Origin: Petrosia ficiformis
Taxonomy: Eukaryota > Porifera > Demospongiae > Haplosclerida > Petrosiidae
Direction: 5' to 3'
NCBI GenBank assembly: GCA_947044365.1
Contig: OX345637.1
Span: 15,904,916 to 15,968,915 of the forward strand
Length of the DNA stretch: 64,000 bases
Part shown: in pieces, positions 47,901-59,232 of the stretch
Numbering within the stretch: position 1 is the stretch's first letter
Layout: each line of letters begins with the position of its first letter
Translations under genes and position numbers: made by a program
The notes under the pieces: generated by a model
Seen by the model: only the letters and a program-made list of their open reading frames with translations
Told to the model about the DNA's origin: nothing
Database searches by the model: none

Positions 47901-50457
47901 ATCTAACACTTCACCAGCTATATCAGTCAATTGAATATGGGTGTGGTCACCCAGATACATTCGGGTCACCCCCTCACTTCAATGTCCTGTTCTATTAATT
48001 ATATTCACAGGTGAAGAGATCAGGAATGTGTCTTCTCAAGAAGATTCTGATGATGGAGATAGTGAAGAAGAAGATGTGACTCCACCAACTAAACAGTCTA
48101 TTAAGATAGGTTCATATTTTAATCTTTAATTTACTTATAAACTTTACAATCAATTAAATTATCAGTTGACAAGAGAACAAAACAAGAAGAGAATATGGAT
48201 TCAGATGATAGTGATGAAGATAGCGAAGAAGACAGGGTTCCTCCAACCAAACAACAATCTACGAATGGTACTATAATCATAGTATATTACCATACATAGT
48301 GTCTTTACATGTAATAACTGATATTGGAACCAGATACTGAAATACTACATGTACCTGTGAAAATTTTATCATCAAATGTCGTGTGTCATATACACTGTAC
48401 ATTAGTAATAGTTTGTAGTGTGTACTATTATTGTTATTATTGTTTCGATCTAAATAACGACCATCCTTATGGTTGTTTTTCCACAGGTTAAACTATATAT
48501 ATATATATATATATTAGGGCTGGGAAAAAGGTTCGAATATTTGAACCTTCGTTCGTTTACTGCGCATTCGAAGCTAAATTTCTCCCTTCGAAGCTTCAAT
48601 GCTACGCCCACTTCAATGTTTGCACATGTGCACTTTTGCAATCTAAAAGTGTGGTTAAAATTGTGGGTGTGTCCAAGAAATGTTGGGGCGAGTTGTTGGC
48701 TGTCTCTGCCTAAATTTTCATTCAAGCGATGCTAAATCCAAGTAGAAATAGTGACAGGAACAAGACTAGTACTTATTATGAAGCAATAATCCAGTTTTGG
48801 AGGCAAGGTAAGAGCAACATTGATAATAACACGTGCGAACCTTCAAAGGTTCGTTCATTTTTGCCGACGAAGCTTCGAAGGTTGTTTTTCTACCTTCGTC
48901 CCAGCCCTGATATATACATGTGTATATATGTATATATATTTGTGTCAAATATGCGACTGTGTTGTACACGTACTTGTGTCATTCTGGGGGCTGAGTCAAC
49001 TAATGGGCATGGCATATAATAGAATGTGCGCTCGAGCTCTACAGTACAAAGTAGGAGGAAGAAAGCTGCTTGTAGCTTGCGTAGAAACTGGCGCTAATAG
49101 CTGTTTTGCCTAAAGTATATTCCTACAAGATCCTTTTAAAAGTACATGTACAGATGTATAGAGATGGAGAGTAAAATTAATGACTGTAATAAGCTCTTGT
49201 GTTTCAGGCATGAGAAAGTTAGCATGATTACTGAACAATGGACACCACAAAGGATACTTTTTTCTCCATATACAGTACATTATTATTATACATGTTAATT
49301 ATTGTTGTTATTTTTAAATTTTTTATTTTTATTTTTATTCTAGCTACTAGTAGTAGTAGTGATGATGATAGTGAGCAAGATGCTATCCCTAAACCCACAC
49401 CTCAAGAAAATGGAGAAGGAAGTATGTATGAATCTGCATTTGTCTTTGTGTGTGTGTGTGTGTGTGTGCACATATATATAATGTATAATAATAAAATATA
49501 CATGTAGTTACCGTGTATATTGTTTTCCTAGTGACATTATTTGTTGGTAACTTGTCATTTGATTGTGATGAAGATGCAATGATGGATTTCTTTAATGAAG
49601 GTGGTTTTAATCCACATCAAGTTAGAATTATCACAAGAGATGGAAGATCAAAAGGGTAATTACAAGTACAAGTACATGTATAATGTATATACTATTAATA
49701 TAAATATTATAATTGTCGAGTCATTTAAATTAGAATATTATTATTATCATACGTTCCATTCATATAGATTTGGTTATGCTGACTTTTCAAAAGCTTCAGA
49801 AGCTAAAAAGGCTATGAATAGTCTTGTTGGACAAGAGCTATGTGGAAGGGAAATTAGACTTGATATAGCTAATTCTACTACACCAAAGGAGAGAACACCA
49901 CGTGGAGGTTAGTATCTCGATAATGATTTGTTAAGACAGGAACATCTGGATCTGTTTATCTGGACACGCATTAATTTTATAGAACATTTTCAATTAAAAT
50001 TGCATTCATGAAATATATTTGCTATTTTGGAAATACATGTACATGTCCTGAGGCAACTCTCATTTTTCATTTTTCCATTGTCTCAGGTGTTTGTCTTTCT
50101 TTCTTTCTTTCTTTCATTCTTTCAGATAACATATGTACATGTATTTTGACAATATACATGTACATGTATTGTAATTTACAAAACCCATGTGTGTAATCCA
50201 GACACTGATTTGCTCTTTAAAGCACAATGTATAACACGATTAATATGCTTTATGTGTAACACTACATGTACAATGTATAATGCCTTGTGTCAAGTTAGCC
50301 TGTTCATACAGGCATATGAGATGTTTGATTCGGACCCTGCCGGCTGAGCTGCCTTGGTAGCTCAGTTGGTAGAGCATCTGTCCGGAGTGCAGAGTATCGT
50401 GGGTTCGAATCCCACCTGAGGCAACTCTCATTTTTCATTTTTCCATTGCCTCAGGTG

Positions 50458-50488
<31 letters not shown>

Positions 50489-52329
50489 ACATCTCAGATA
50501 ACATCGTGTATAATATACATGTACTCCTACTACTATAAGCAGCTACATGTACATGTATAATATACATGTAATACATGTATAACTTATAATTATAGTATAT
50601 AATTAATGTATAATTATAGTTCATACCTCAGTGTATTTTGTTAACGCATCAAAATGAATATTTTATGAACTGAAAGTTATCATAATATTATACATGTAGG
50701 TGGTAGAGGACGAGGTACACCAGGTGGTGGACGTGGTAGAGGAGGGCCTGATCGTCCTCCTAGTAGTACTTTAATGGTGTTTAATCTTAATTTTGATACT
50801 GAACCATACACACTAGAGGAAATATTTAAAGGATGTAATGATGTATATTTACCAAAGAACAGAGAAACAGGAGAAAAGAGAGGGTGAGTTATTAATAGTG
50901 TTGTATTACTTACATAAACAGAGAGGTATGATAATTAATAATACTAGGATGAATATTATCAGTAAGAATGATACATCCTGAGTTGTTATTTGGTGTTGGA
51001 GAGTGGAGCACGTTTGTAAGCTTTGGGATGTCTGTGTGCTGTTGTATTTATCAGAAACATACATGTATTAATCTGGACACAAATTTTGTGTGTGTGTGTG
51101 TGTTTAGGTGTGTGTGTACATGTTGAGTGGAATGCCCAAACTCGTAATGAATCTGAATAATACCTCTGATCCTGGACGATGGATCTGTTCTGAGAGTCTC
51201 CTGACAAAAATTTCAACAACCAAGAATTTTATCAGATATGGATAGGATTGGGATCCCACCAAAGAAGTCTTTAACCTCCAGTTCAGGTTCCCAAGGCCAG
51301 ACTATCTGTGTCAGGAGTCGAATAACACCAGAGTATCAAAGCATATGTGAATATAAGATTGTTAAATACTATTCGTGATATTAAGTAGCTAATTGCTAAA
51401 GCTACTGTATAGCTAACACATTTTACTATAAAAAACATGTACATGTATACTGTGTAAGCCTGCATACTAAAATAATAACCACAAGCTATCAAGATGAGTT
51501 GTATATAAACATAAAAATAAAAATAAAAAAGCAATAGAGCTGAAGTGAGACCTTTTATGTCTGTTTAATGTTTTAAACAGTTTACTTCTTTGGCTAATAG
51601 AGTCCAGTAAATACATAATAACTTATTTGGCACATGTATACCATGTTTTAGAGTCTCTTCTATTAGACAAATATAATTATAATTAACTCTTGCCTACAAA
51701 TAGAGGGTTCCTGTAATCTTGTTATTATTATTATAATTATATTTCTACAGATTTGGATTTATCAGATTTGATGATGTTGAATCAGCTACTAAAGCATTAA
51801 AGAAGTTTAACTATAGTGATGTGGATGGACGTGAAATTGAACTTCGATATGCTGAGGAAAGAGGAGAGGGTGGTGGAGGAGGAGGATTTAGAGGTGGAGG
51901 AGGAGGATTTAGAGGAGGAAGAGGTGGTGGTGGTTTTAGAGGAGGAAGAGGTGGTGGACGAGGAGGTAATTATACAAACACTTTATATTCATCATGAAAC
52001 CAATATCCTGAAACATCAATTATTAGAATTCTTAACCACTTGACATAATGTATTTAATATAGCAAGTATGTCTGTCTGTCTGTCTGTTACCGATGTACAT
52101 GTACATGTATTATTTCATTGAAACAAACATTTAATTAAAATTGCTTCCCATCTCAGTTCATGTACATTTGAAGTAATAACTAAATTTATCATTCTCTATA
52201 ACATATTTTATGTCTATTATTATTGAATTGTTTTTCTTTACAGGTCGTGGAGGTGGATTTTCAGCATCTAAAGCTGCTCATAAAGGATCAATTCAAGAAT
52301 TTAAAGGTCAAAAGATAACGTTTGACTGA
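44926..52329 (+). CDS. NCL: Nucleolin-like protein (acidic repeats, two RRMs, RGG tail)
   Basis: Nucleolar rRNA-processing and chromatin protein. Exons: 44926-44952, 45011-45100, 45749-45827, 46029-46106, 47255-47335, 48011-48109, 48166-48267, 49344-49421, 49532-49655, 49768-49907, 50700-50883, 51751-51965, 52244-52329; 460 residues. The N-terminus is MGKNKKAKK, followed by six exons of 78-102 bp that each encode one module of the form acidic DSDDE run + PP + basic KKSKK. RRM1 (about 212-288) has LFVGNLSF and KGFGYADF; RRM2 (about 318-395) has LMVFNLNF and RGFGFIRF. The tail holds FRGGRGGGG-type RGG repeats. Vertebrate nucleolin has four RRMs; two is the number in yeast and plant relatives. 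Introns hold a hAT-like MITE, a SINE and several arrays. Confidence 0.92.
45155..45325. repeat. 57-bp repeat, three units, nucleolin intron
   Basis: Unit tcctggtagtgatactagac + aattagagtcccagctaatg + gtcatgtgatcattga, third copy slightly diverged. Confidence 0.85.
46107..46620. repeat. Alternating two-type minisatellite, nucleolin intron
   Basis: Units share tgttgttatatggtaca and atcaataaacatgtacattg. Type A (about 55 bp) has gtaccatc and type B (about 64 bp) has atagctaactagctatc. The order is A B A B A B A A A, so the array grew mostly as an A-B dimer of about 120 bp. Confidence 0.9.
47440..47720. repeat. Dispersed repeat, second copy (inverted)
   Basis: Inverse complement match to 36230-36480. 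Lies in a nucleolin intron. The open frames 47473-47670 (+) and 47651-47866 (-) fall in it and near it and are not considered genes. Confidence 0.75.
48515..48909. mobile_element. hAT-like MITE, 395 bp
   Basis: Ends TAGGGCTGGGA and TCCCAGCCCTG are inverted repeats of the CAGGG type. Flanking 8-mers atatatat and atatatac agree at seven of eight positions. Internal gttcgaa/ttcgaac motifs recur near both ends. No transposase. It inserted in the AT repeat of a nucleolin intron. Confidence 0.8.
48925..49230. repeat. Dispersed repeat, copy 2
   Basis: Matches 10370-10700 in the same orientation (tgtgtcaaatatgcgact, ggctgagtcaactaatggg, gtgtttcaggcatgagaaagt). It lies directly after the hAT-like MITE. 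Confidence 0.7.
50048..50120. repeat. 5'-truncated SINE copy (tail only)
   Basis: Shares cctgaggcaactctcatttt + tcatttttccattg + ctcaggtg + (ctttc)n with the tail of the SINE at 50351. No tRNA head. Confidence 0.75.
50351..50490 (+). mobile_element. tRNA-derived SINE
   Basis: The head 50351-50423 folds as a tRNA: acceptor GCCTTGG with CTGAGGC, D arm GCTC/GAGC, anticodon stem TCTGT/GCAGA, T arm GTGGG/CCCAC. The pol III boxes are TAGCTCAGTTGG (A) and GGTTCGAATCC (B). A tail of about 45 bp and a CTTT microsatellite follow. Position 33 is C and the anticodon would be GGA without a long variable arm, so it is unlikely to be a working tRNA gene. It lies in a nucleolin intron. Confidence 0.8.
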
Positions 52330-52679
52330 ATATTTTCATTTTCCTACATGTGTAATATAGATACATGTACATGTAAATATAAAATTGGTTTTTGAATCAC
52401 ATGGATAATAATCTTGTATTATATTATTATTATTATTAGTAATATATTCCATTAACCAAATTACCAGAACCTTATAATCATAGTGTTTAAAGCATGGGAC
52501 AAATTGGTTCAACAGTGGTTAGAGTGTGACTGGAAGACTACTAAACAAATCTGTTAGTAGCAATAGTCATAATCAACTGTGTGACACCAAATAAGAAGCT
52601 CTTTTTTGGGGGGCTAATGGTGTGCCATCAAAAGCCCTGTAGGTAAATCAGTAATAACTACAGGCTTTACCTCGGACAA
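52330..52679. other. Intergenic after nucleolin
   Basis: AT-rich 3' flank. The segment agcatgggaca ... caaataagaagctc ... ctaatggtgtgc (52492-52630) resembles 32302-32430 in a TOMM70 intron and is probably another short dispersed element. No gene seen. Confidence 0.5.
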
Positions 52680-53151
52680 CTATCTCTGTGCGAAGGTCTG
52701 ATAGACAAAGAAGACATGGTACATCAAAGAATTCACAACTTGAATGTAGTATTACTGAATGTAGTAGTACTGAGTGTAGTATTACTAGTAGTACTGAATG
52801 TAGTAGTACTAGTAGTATTACTGGTAGTACTGAGTGTAGTATTACTAGTAGTACTGAATGTATGTAGTTTTACAAGTAGTGTTAGTCCAAGAAACCAGTG
52901 ATTGTTGACTTCCATGCTATCTGGTGTGGACCATGTTTAGAATTAACATTAATTTTAACTGATATAGTGGAGGGAGAGATGATTTAGCTAAAGTCAATCT
53001 TGATGAACTAGTAATTCAATATGGAGTTGCAACTATACCAACTAAAACCGCCAATTCTCATCTGCCATTTAAATTTCATTTCACAGAGATGGTACATGTT
53101 GGAGGAGCTGTTAATATGGTCTGTTACATCCAACAAATTAAAGAAGAATAG
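52680..53151 (+). pseudogene. Thioredoxin pseudogene
   Basis: An LIDKEDMVHQRIHN-like N-terminus is followed by a 130-bp block of gtagtattactg microsatellite, then KKPVIVDFHAIWCGPC with the thioredoxin active site WCGPC (about 52885-52930). A frameshift near 52975 precedes DDLAKVNLDELVIQYGVATIPT, including the conserved cis-proline. The copy ends in QQIKEE and a stop at 53149. It resembles the mitochondrial thioredoxin (TXN2) type. No introns are seen, which fits a retrocopy. Confidence 0.75.
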
Positions 53152-53469
53152 CTTGACTAATCTGTTGAACATGTTGCTGCATGGACGTCTGAGTTCATGA
53201 CACTATGAATTGTGCCTTTCACTACACACTGACTTACATTTGACAAGTACATACGACGACACTATGATGCTATGACGTGCCTTTGACTACTTGACATGTA
53301 CGCTATGACTTGTGAACTGTACCTTAGACTGTGACTTGTACCTTACACTGTTACTTGTGCCTTTCACTACACTGTGACATGTAGCTTTGACATATGGCTT
53401 GATAACACTATGACTTATCCTTTTGCCTACACTGTTACTTGTACCCTGATGACATTGTGAACTATAGCC
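53152..53469. repeat. Degenerate simple repeat (cactgtgacttgtacctt)
   Basis: Low-complexity tract with irregular units such as actatgacttgtgccttt. Nothing coding. Confidence 0.6.
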
Positions 53470-54010
53470 TTAGTATTGACCTTTTCATTGCAAAATCAGT
53501 CGTTTGAGATTGAGCCGAAACTGTTTCTAGAGTTAGATAATGATGTCCTTATTATGTTTCCAAACTGGTTTTGATTAATAATATTATCTGTTAGAACCGT
53601 GAGCATTTTAGTGTTGCTCTAATCGGACCATGAAAACTATAATAGCCTTGGTACTTATATTTTGAATGGAAAAGTCATTTTTCTGAAACTGTTCCTATAG
53701 TTAAATAGTGATGTTCTTGTTATGATTCTACAGTATTTTTGATCAATAATGTTGTTTGTAGGAACTGTGAGCATTGTTGTATTCTCTTGAAATTCACTTT
53801 GAACCATGAACTATAGCCTTGGTACTTATTTTTTGACTGGAAAAAACTGTTTTTTGAAACTGTCTCTAGAGTTACATAATGATGTCCTTGTTATGTTTCC
53901 AAAGTGGTTTTGATCAATAAAATTATCTGTTAGAACCTTAACCTTTTTATTATTGTTTTGAAATTCGAATTTTTACTCTGAACTGTAAGCTGGTCGGTAT
54001 TGATTTTTTT
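53470..54010. repeat. About 180-bp degenerate tandem repeat, locus 1
   Basis: Three units with the landmarks gaaactgtttctagagttag, gatgtccttgttatg, ttttgatcaataatattatc, tgttagaaccgtgagcattt and ctatagccttggtactta. It is related to 58480-58940. Confidence 0.85.
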
Positions 54011-54596
54011 ATTAGGTACTATAGTTTCAGATTAGTCCAGTACCAGGAGATTTTACTGTCCAGTAATGTTAGTATTGTAAGTATAACTAATATTCCAAAG
54101 ACGGTGAATCTTCAAAATAAGTGGAAATAAAAAAAGAAAGCGTTTTATGGTTCTTCCCTTTTTTATGTTGTTGTCATTTACAGCCGCGACCACATACCAG
54201 ATTCATCTTCCGTCCAAGCGGCTTTTCAACGAGACCGCCAGAAACAGGGCGAAAATGATAAAAAGCAGGTTGAGCATTGAACTGGTGCTTTTATGCTTTT
54301 CTTTATTATCTATTTCTTTCAAATGGCCATATCCTAATATATTTATAATTAATTTTTATTGTTATAATAATTATGTTATTTTAACTTGGTCGCCATAATA
54401 ATCTTTACTATTATTTCTCAAATCTCTACAGGTAACATGTTCAAACATGTCTTCTACTTAATAATTTGCATAATTATGATGTGCAATTTAGTCATCAAAC
54501 TCAGTAAGTTTATAATGTAATTATGTTTTGGAATATTCTACATTCCTATAAAGGTGTTTGGAGGTACTTATTAAATAGTAAGACTGTTTAAAGGCA

Positions 54597-55296
54597 ATTA
54601 ATGAGCGTAATATGCTATTCCATTCACCACTACATGTTGCAGTGTTGTCTAACCAGTATCATAACACCACTGTATTATTAAATACAAAAGTATGTTAAAT
54701 TATGATAATAATAACATAGATAGGCAGAAGATATTGGTGTTAGTGACACTGAAGGGAAACTACACTGTACAGCAAGATAGTACCGAATGCTATTATCAGT
54801 AATGCTGTAAGTGAACTGTACAATTTGAAATTATAATTTTATTATTATTGTTCAGCCTAATGATGTTGATCTTGTTGATACAAATGGGAATAGTGCTTTA
54901 CATGTTGCTGTTGAAAAAGGACTACTGAGTATTGCAAACGTATTGCTTGCTCCTCCAAGGTAATATAATTATTATATCAGAACGAGTGACATCATAATCA
55001 TAATCTGGATATCATAATTATAGATGTGATGTTATACATGTGATATGATGAAGGACAGACTCCTCTTCATTTTGCTGCAATGTTTAACCAACCTGCTATT
55101 TTGAAGGCATTAATAGAGAGAGGCACTAGTCGTATGATTAAGGACAAAAGTAATAATACTGCTATCGATTATAGCAAACAAAAGGTACTTGTTGAATGTT
55201 TATTATTATTGTTGTTTACTGTGGTGCTGCATTTTCTGTCCCCCAGAAACACTAAAGATTTTAGCTCAACTCAAACCAGAACAACATGAAAAATAA
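54597..55296 (+). pseudogene. Ankyrin-repeat pseudogene (IkB/NF-kB-like)
   Basis: Exon-like blocks with ankyrin consensus: SPLHVAVLSNQ at about 54630, DTNGNSALHVAVEKGLL at about 54880, QTPLHFAAMFNQPAILKALI at about 55060, ending KILAQLKPEQHEK and a stop at 55294. At least two frame breaks (near 54757 and 55045) interrupt the repeats, while intron remnants with GT...AG borders are kept, so it is a duplicated and not a processed copy. The spacing recalls the ankyrin part of IkB/NF-kB proteins, but the repeats alone do not fix the family. A sequencing error cannot be excluded. Confidence 0.6.
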
Positions 55297-55867
55297 ATTA
55301 ACATCACTATTTTATTCACTTTATAATAATATAGTCTATTATAATTTCACTGACACATAATTATGCTCCAGTAATGATTATAGTCAACATGCTGATCAAA
55401 GATTGAAAGTGATTGCAATACCATGTTTGAAATTATGTCTCTAAATACATGTAGTATCTTATTTGTGTATTCAGCTTCATTATCAGTATTATACTATACA
55501 CCACATTATTGTAGTCTATTCCTAATAATTATTATTGTACTATTGTTTAATGTGTATGAACATTTTGTACCAAAAGAATAATATTATAGTAATAATAATA
55601 ACAGTAATAATAAATTAATGAAAAATTGAAAATTATATCGGTATTATTTGGTACTGACAGTCAAAACTCCATTCCCACCACCACCTTGGAAATATCAGAG
55701 TTCTGCTTAGCAGTTGAAAGAATCTATTATTAACTGATAATAACAGATAGTTATAGCTTCTTTTATACACAACAGCTATTCAATACTATAAATCTATTGT
55801 TCTTGTATTATTTACTGCCGCCACTACGTTCAGCGTATTTATTACAACGCAATTTTAATTAATTTTG
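55297..55867. other. Intergenic, AT-rich
   Basis: No open frame, domain or structured repeat was recognised. It ends at the GC-richer promoter-like segment near 55868. Confidence 0.5.
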
Positions 55868-55879
55868 TGCGCATGCGTA
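55868..55879. promoter_or_regulatory. NRF1-like site TGCGCATGCGTA
   Basis: One mismatch from the NRF1 consensus, about 40 bp before a good donor (gaag cgag/gtaagt at 55921). It suggests a promoter and a first non-coding exon for the transcript listed next. Confidence 0.45.
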
Positions 55880-56074
55880 CATTGCGTAGGCCTATAACTC
55901 AAGCAACAACAGAAGCGAGGTAAGTGGTGAAAAACTATTTGTGACTATTTGTGACCAATCCTATAGCTTTTATACCATATCTACAGATTGCTGGGACTGA
56001 TGATTGCTTCTTATTGTCATGGAATATATTCGATTATTTATGATATTTATTTTCATGTATTTCTTTAGAGCAAC

Positions 56075-57546
56075 ATGTTACAAGGAAACATGGAGAAGAG
56101 GAACAAGATGACCAGTACCTTGAAAGAAAGTGTTTTAGGTAAGTTTTATGTTATTATTCATACAGCGTGGCAAGGAAATGTTGAATTGCTGTACTAATCT
56201 AGTATTGCTAGACCTTGTTTAGTTACTAAAGTATGTTCAGGTTGAGTTGACCCCAAACAGCATATACAGATTGCAAAAACTACAGTAGCTAAAAATTTTC
56301 TATTTTTTGCATATATATCAGCTTTCTGGAGCGGATCATTGCTTAAACAATCATGTCTCAAGCTCATCGGGAAGCAACCTAACCAGAAACAACTCTAAGA
56401 TAAAAGATATGGGAGCTCAAACTGCCACTTAACAAAATACATTTGTGGTTAATTATCCCCGTGCATTTATGATGTCATCATGATGTCACAAATATGTTTT
56501 AATAATAATTATAAACTTTTCGGACAGGCAGTTATAACTACACACAAGTACTTGAAGTAATCATTGGTGTTACAGTTACACCACACACAACTATCTACCT
56601 GTAGGGAATAAAAGAGTGTGAAGAGTATAATATAAATTGTTATTAACTTATCTAAGTTCTGATCAGCTGTACATGATGATATCCAACTCTATCACCATGA
56701 AGAAAAGAAACCTTAGTATTAGCATCATGTATAATCTGTAAAAAAGACTTTTGTATCATGACAGAAACATAGCTAAGACTAGGCCTATGGTGGTATAATG
56801 GAAATAATCTTCATAATACACATAATGTAGTAAAATATACCTCTGTATTGTTTATCCCAGTGTACAGTATCACAGTATATACAAGTTTATCTATTGCATG
56901 TTATATGCAAGTATAATTGAAAATCATTATAAAGTAGTAAACATAGATACCTTAATCAGCATCAGCTGTCCTCTATAGCTGACTTACTTCCTCCTTTCTT
57001 CCCAGCTTCTCAAAGTAGTCAAACACTTCCATAACAACCCCTTTGGATTGACTTCTGTAGCGTTTTCCACGAGGCATTACAGTCTTTTGTCGTTTATTCA
57101 CGTGTTTTGGGCGTATCCCATTGAAACGTATCGTGACGTAATATAATGTTTTACATTCCTGCATATCCGCAATATACATAAATAATGAGCCGGTCAACTC
57201 AACGTGAATATACTATAGTACTGTTATTGTGTAAAGTATGTATTAATTTATATTTCTATATTTTATGTATTGAGCTTCAGTTTTTATTAGCTGTTGGATG
57301 GCAGATTATAGGACAGTAATTTAGTGATATATTTTTAATGCTTTGTGTTTTTAATTAATAATATTTAAATAATAATATGTTTATTTTATTTTGTTAGGAG
57401 TTAACAAGAAATATTCAACAGGTGAGTAAATTCTTAATCTACAATGTATAATAATGTATTACTGTAGAGTTAAATTTCTTTGGAATATATATTACTAAAT
57501 ACTATCTTATTCTGTGTATTGAATTTCAGACACCATGAGCTGTTAA
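56075..57546 (+). CDS. Possible short spliced gene, 34 residues
   Basis: Exons 56075-56138, 57398-57421 and 57530-57546 join in phase from ATG to TAA, with good splice signals and an upstream non-coding exon ending near 55920. The product starts MLQGNMEKRNKM and ends YSTDTMSC; no family is recognised. It may equally be a non-coding RNA. The last two exons and their intron are duplicated downstream. Confidence 0.3.
56988..57077 (-). CDS. Possible orphan first coding exon
   Basis: Exactly 30 codons from ATG 57077 (MPRGKRYRSQSKGVVMEVFD...) to a perfect donor gaggaa/gtaagt. The basic MPRGKRYR start followed by a short amphipathic helix resembles N-termini of helix-turn-helix proteins linked with transposons. 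No second exon was found, so it may be a remnant. Confidence 0.3.
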
Positions 57547-57890
57547 CGGCAGATTATAGGACAGTAATTTAGGAATATATTTTCAGAGTAGATTTAACCC
57601 AATATACCTGTAAATTAATCAGAGTAAATACCAATATTGAGTAATTATTATATTATACATGTTGAGCTACCAAAAGAGAAGACTACAAATGGTTACTAAT
57701 TTCAACAGGTGAGTAAATTCTTAATCTACAATGTATAATAATAATGTATTACTGTAGAGTTAAATCTCTTTGGAATATATATTACTAAATACTATCTTAT
57801 TCTGTGTATTGAATTTCAGACACCATGAGCTGTTGATGACAGATTATAGGACGGTAATTTAGGAATATGTTTTCTTAGCAGTACAACTGT
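57398..57890. repeat. 168-bp direct duplication of an exon-intron-exon segment
   Basis: 57415-57585 recurs at 57704-57872, from caacag/gtgagtaaattc through tttcag/acaccatgagctgtt to cagtaatttaggaatat. A third, partial copy (ggcagattataggacagtaa) lies at about 57301-57325. Both donor and acceptor are copied. Confidence 0.85.
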
Positions 57891-58479
57891 AGTTTAATTC
57901 ACATTGTGTTTGTAAATGTCTTTTGACAGAATATTTGTTTGGGAGAATGTAATAATTTTTTTTCTATTGAGATAAATTAATAATTTAAATTAAGCAGCAA
58001 ATATGGCACTGACTTAGAGAGTTTGTAGGAAAATGCTTAACAGGAAACTTGTTCAATGGAGATAGTTTCAATTTCTCAATATTTGAAAGAAGGTATTTGA
58101 TCTCAAAAATGAAGCTGTTTTTAAATATGTTAGAGTCATGAAAGTGTTGCATGTCCTTTTATATTACTAGAACTTCTTCACGCTCTACACTTGTGAGGCT
58201 TTGATCTATGAATCTCATTGAATTATAATAAGTTTATAATTAAGTGGGCGTAACCAGTTATGGGCACTCCAAGTGTTGCAAATTGTTGAGCTGTATCTAG
58301 CTTGCTGTTGCATGTTACTATTGACCCTCTAAATCAAGTATTTTAACGATGGTATAGAGGTTCATGCTGTTGTGAGTATTATGTGGGGATATCACATGGT
58401 CAAATTTAAATCTTTAATAGTATGTACAGAGTGCATTGTTTTGTCATATATGAGGACAATTCTTGTAGTTGTGTGTATG
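57891..58479. other. Intergenic, nothing recognised
   Basis: No gene or repeat seen. A similar empty stretch follows the repeat, from 58941 to 59232. Confidence 0.4.
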
Positions 58480-58940
58480 TCGATCTATTCATTCCCGAAG
58501 TTAGATAATGATGTCCTTACTGTGTTAACAAAGTGACTTTGGTCAATAATATTATCTGTTAGAACTGTGAGCATTTTGGTATTCTGAATTTTTACACTGA
58601 ACTTTATATATATACTTATATAGCCTTGGTACTGATTTTTCATATTGTAATTGAACCATGAACTATAGCCTTACTACTGATTTGTTGAATGGAAAAAACA
58701 TTTTCCTGAAACTGTTCCTTGAGTTACATAGTAATGTTCTTGTTATGATTCTGCAGTGTTTTTGATCAGAAATGTTTTTTATAGGAACCATGAGCATTTT
58801 AGTATTCTCTGAAAATTCTAATCAGACAATGTTGTATGTATGGCCTTTGTACTTGTTTTCTGACTGAAAAAAAAATTTCCTGAAACTGTTCGTAGAGTTA
58901 CATAGTGATATCCTTGATATGATTCTATATGTTGTTGTTT
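58480..58940. repeat. About 180-bp degenerate tandem repeat, locus 2
   Basis: Two and a half units of the family at 53470-54010 (gttagataatgatgtcctta, tctgttagaactgtgagca, gaaccatgaactatagcctt). Confidence 0.85.
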
Positions 58941-59232
58941 CAATTTGTGTTGAGTTCCATTGATCAGCTTTTCTGCTCTCATAATAATAGCAAAATATTT
59001 GTGTACATGTAAAAGATAGTATTAAGAAGATCCAAGAACAAGTAATTATTATTAATTATTGTTAATATTTACACTTACCATAGGCATAAATTAAATTGTC
59101 ACTCTTTAACCTGCTTTCTGTCAATTCCTTTTCGAATGTTGTTGGCTTTGCTACTCTAATTGTTGTTGTTTTCCTTTGTTTTCGAGTGCTGAAAAACGGT
59201 CTCTGTGGTTCTATTGTTTTATTAAATGGTTC

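Noticed and set aside
50351..50423. Functional tRNA gene
   Set aside because: C at position 33, Ser-type anticodon without a long variable arm, attached SINE tail and a truncated sister copy.
50240..50431. Minus-strand frame with GGIRTHDTLHSGQMLYQLSY
   Set aside because: This is the reverse complement of the tRNA-derived SINE head, a known source of false proteins.
54020..54240. Possible Rel-homology remnant upstream of the ankyrin pseudogene
   Set aside because: A KKKAFYGSSLF-like segment with a donor at 54247 is visible, but no Rel motif could be placed with confidence.
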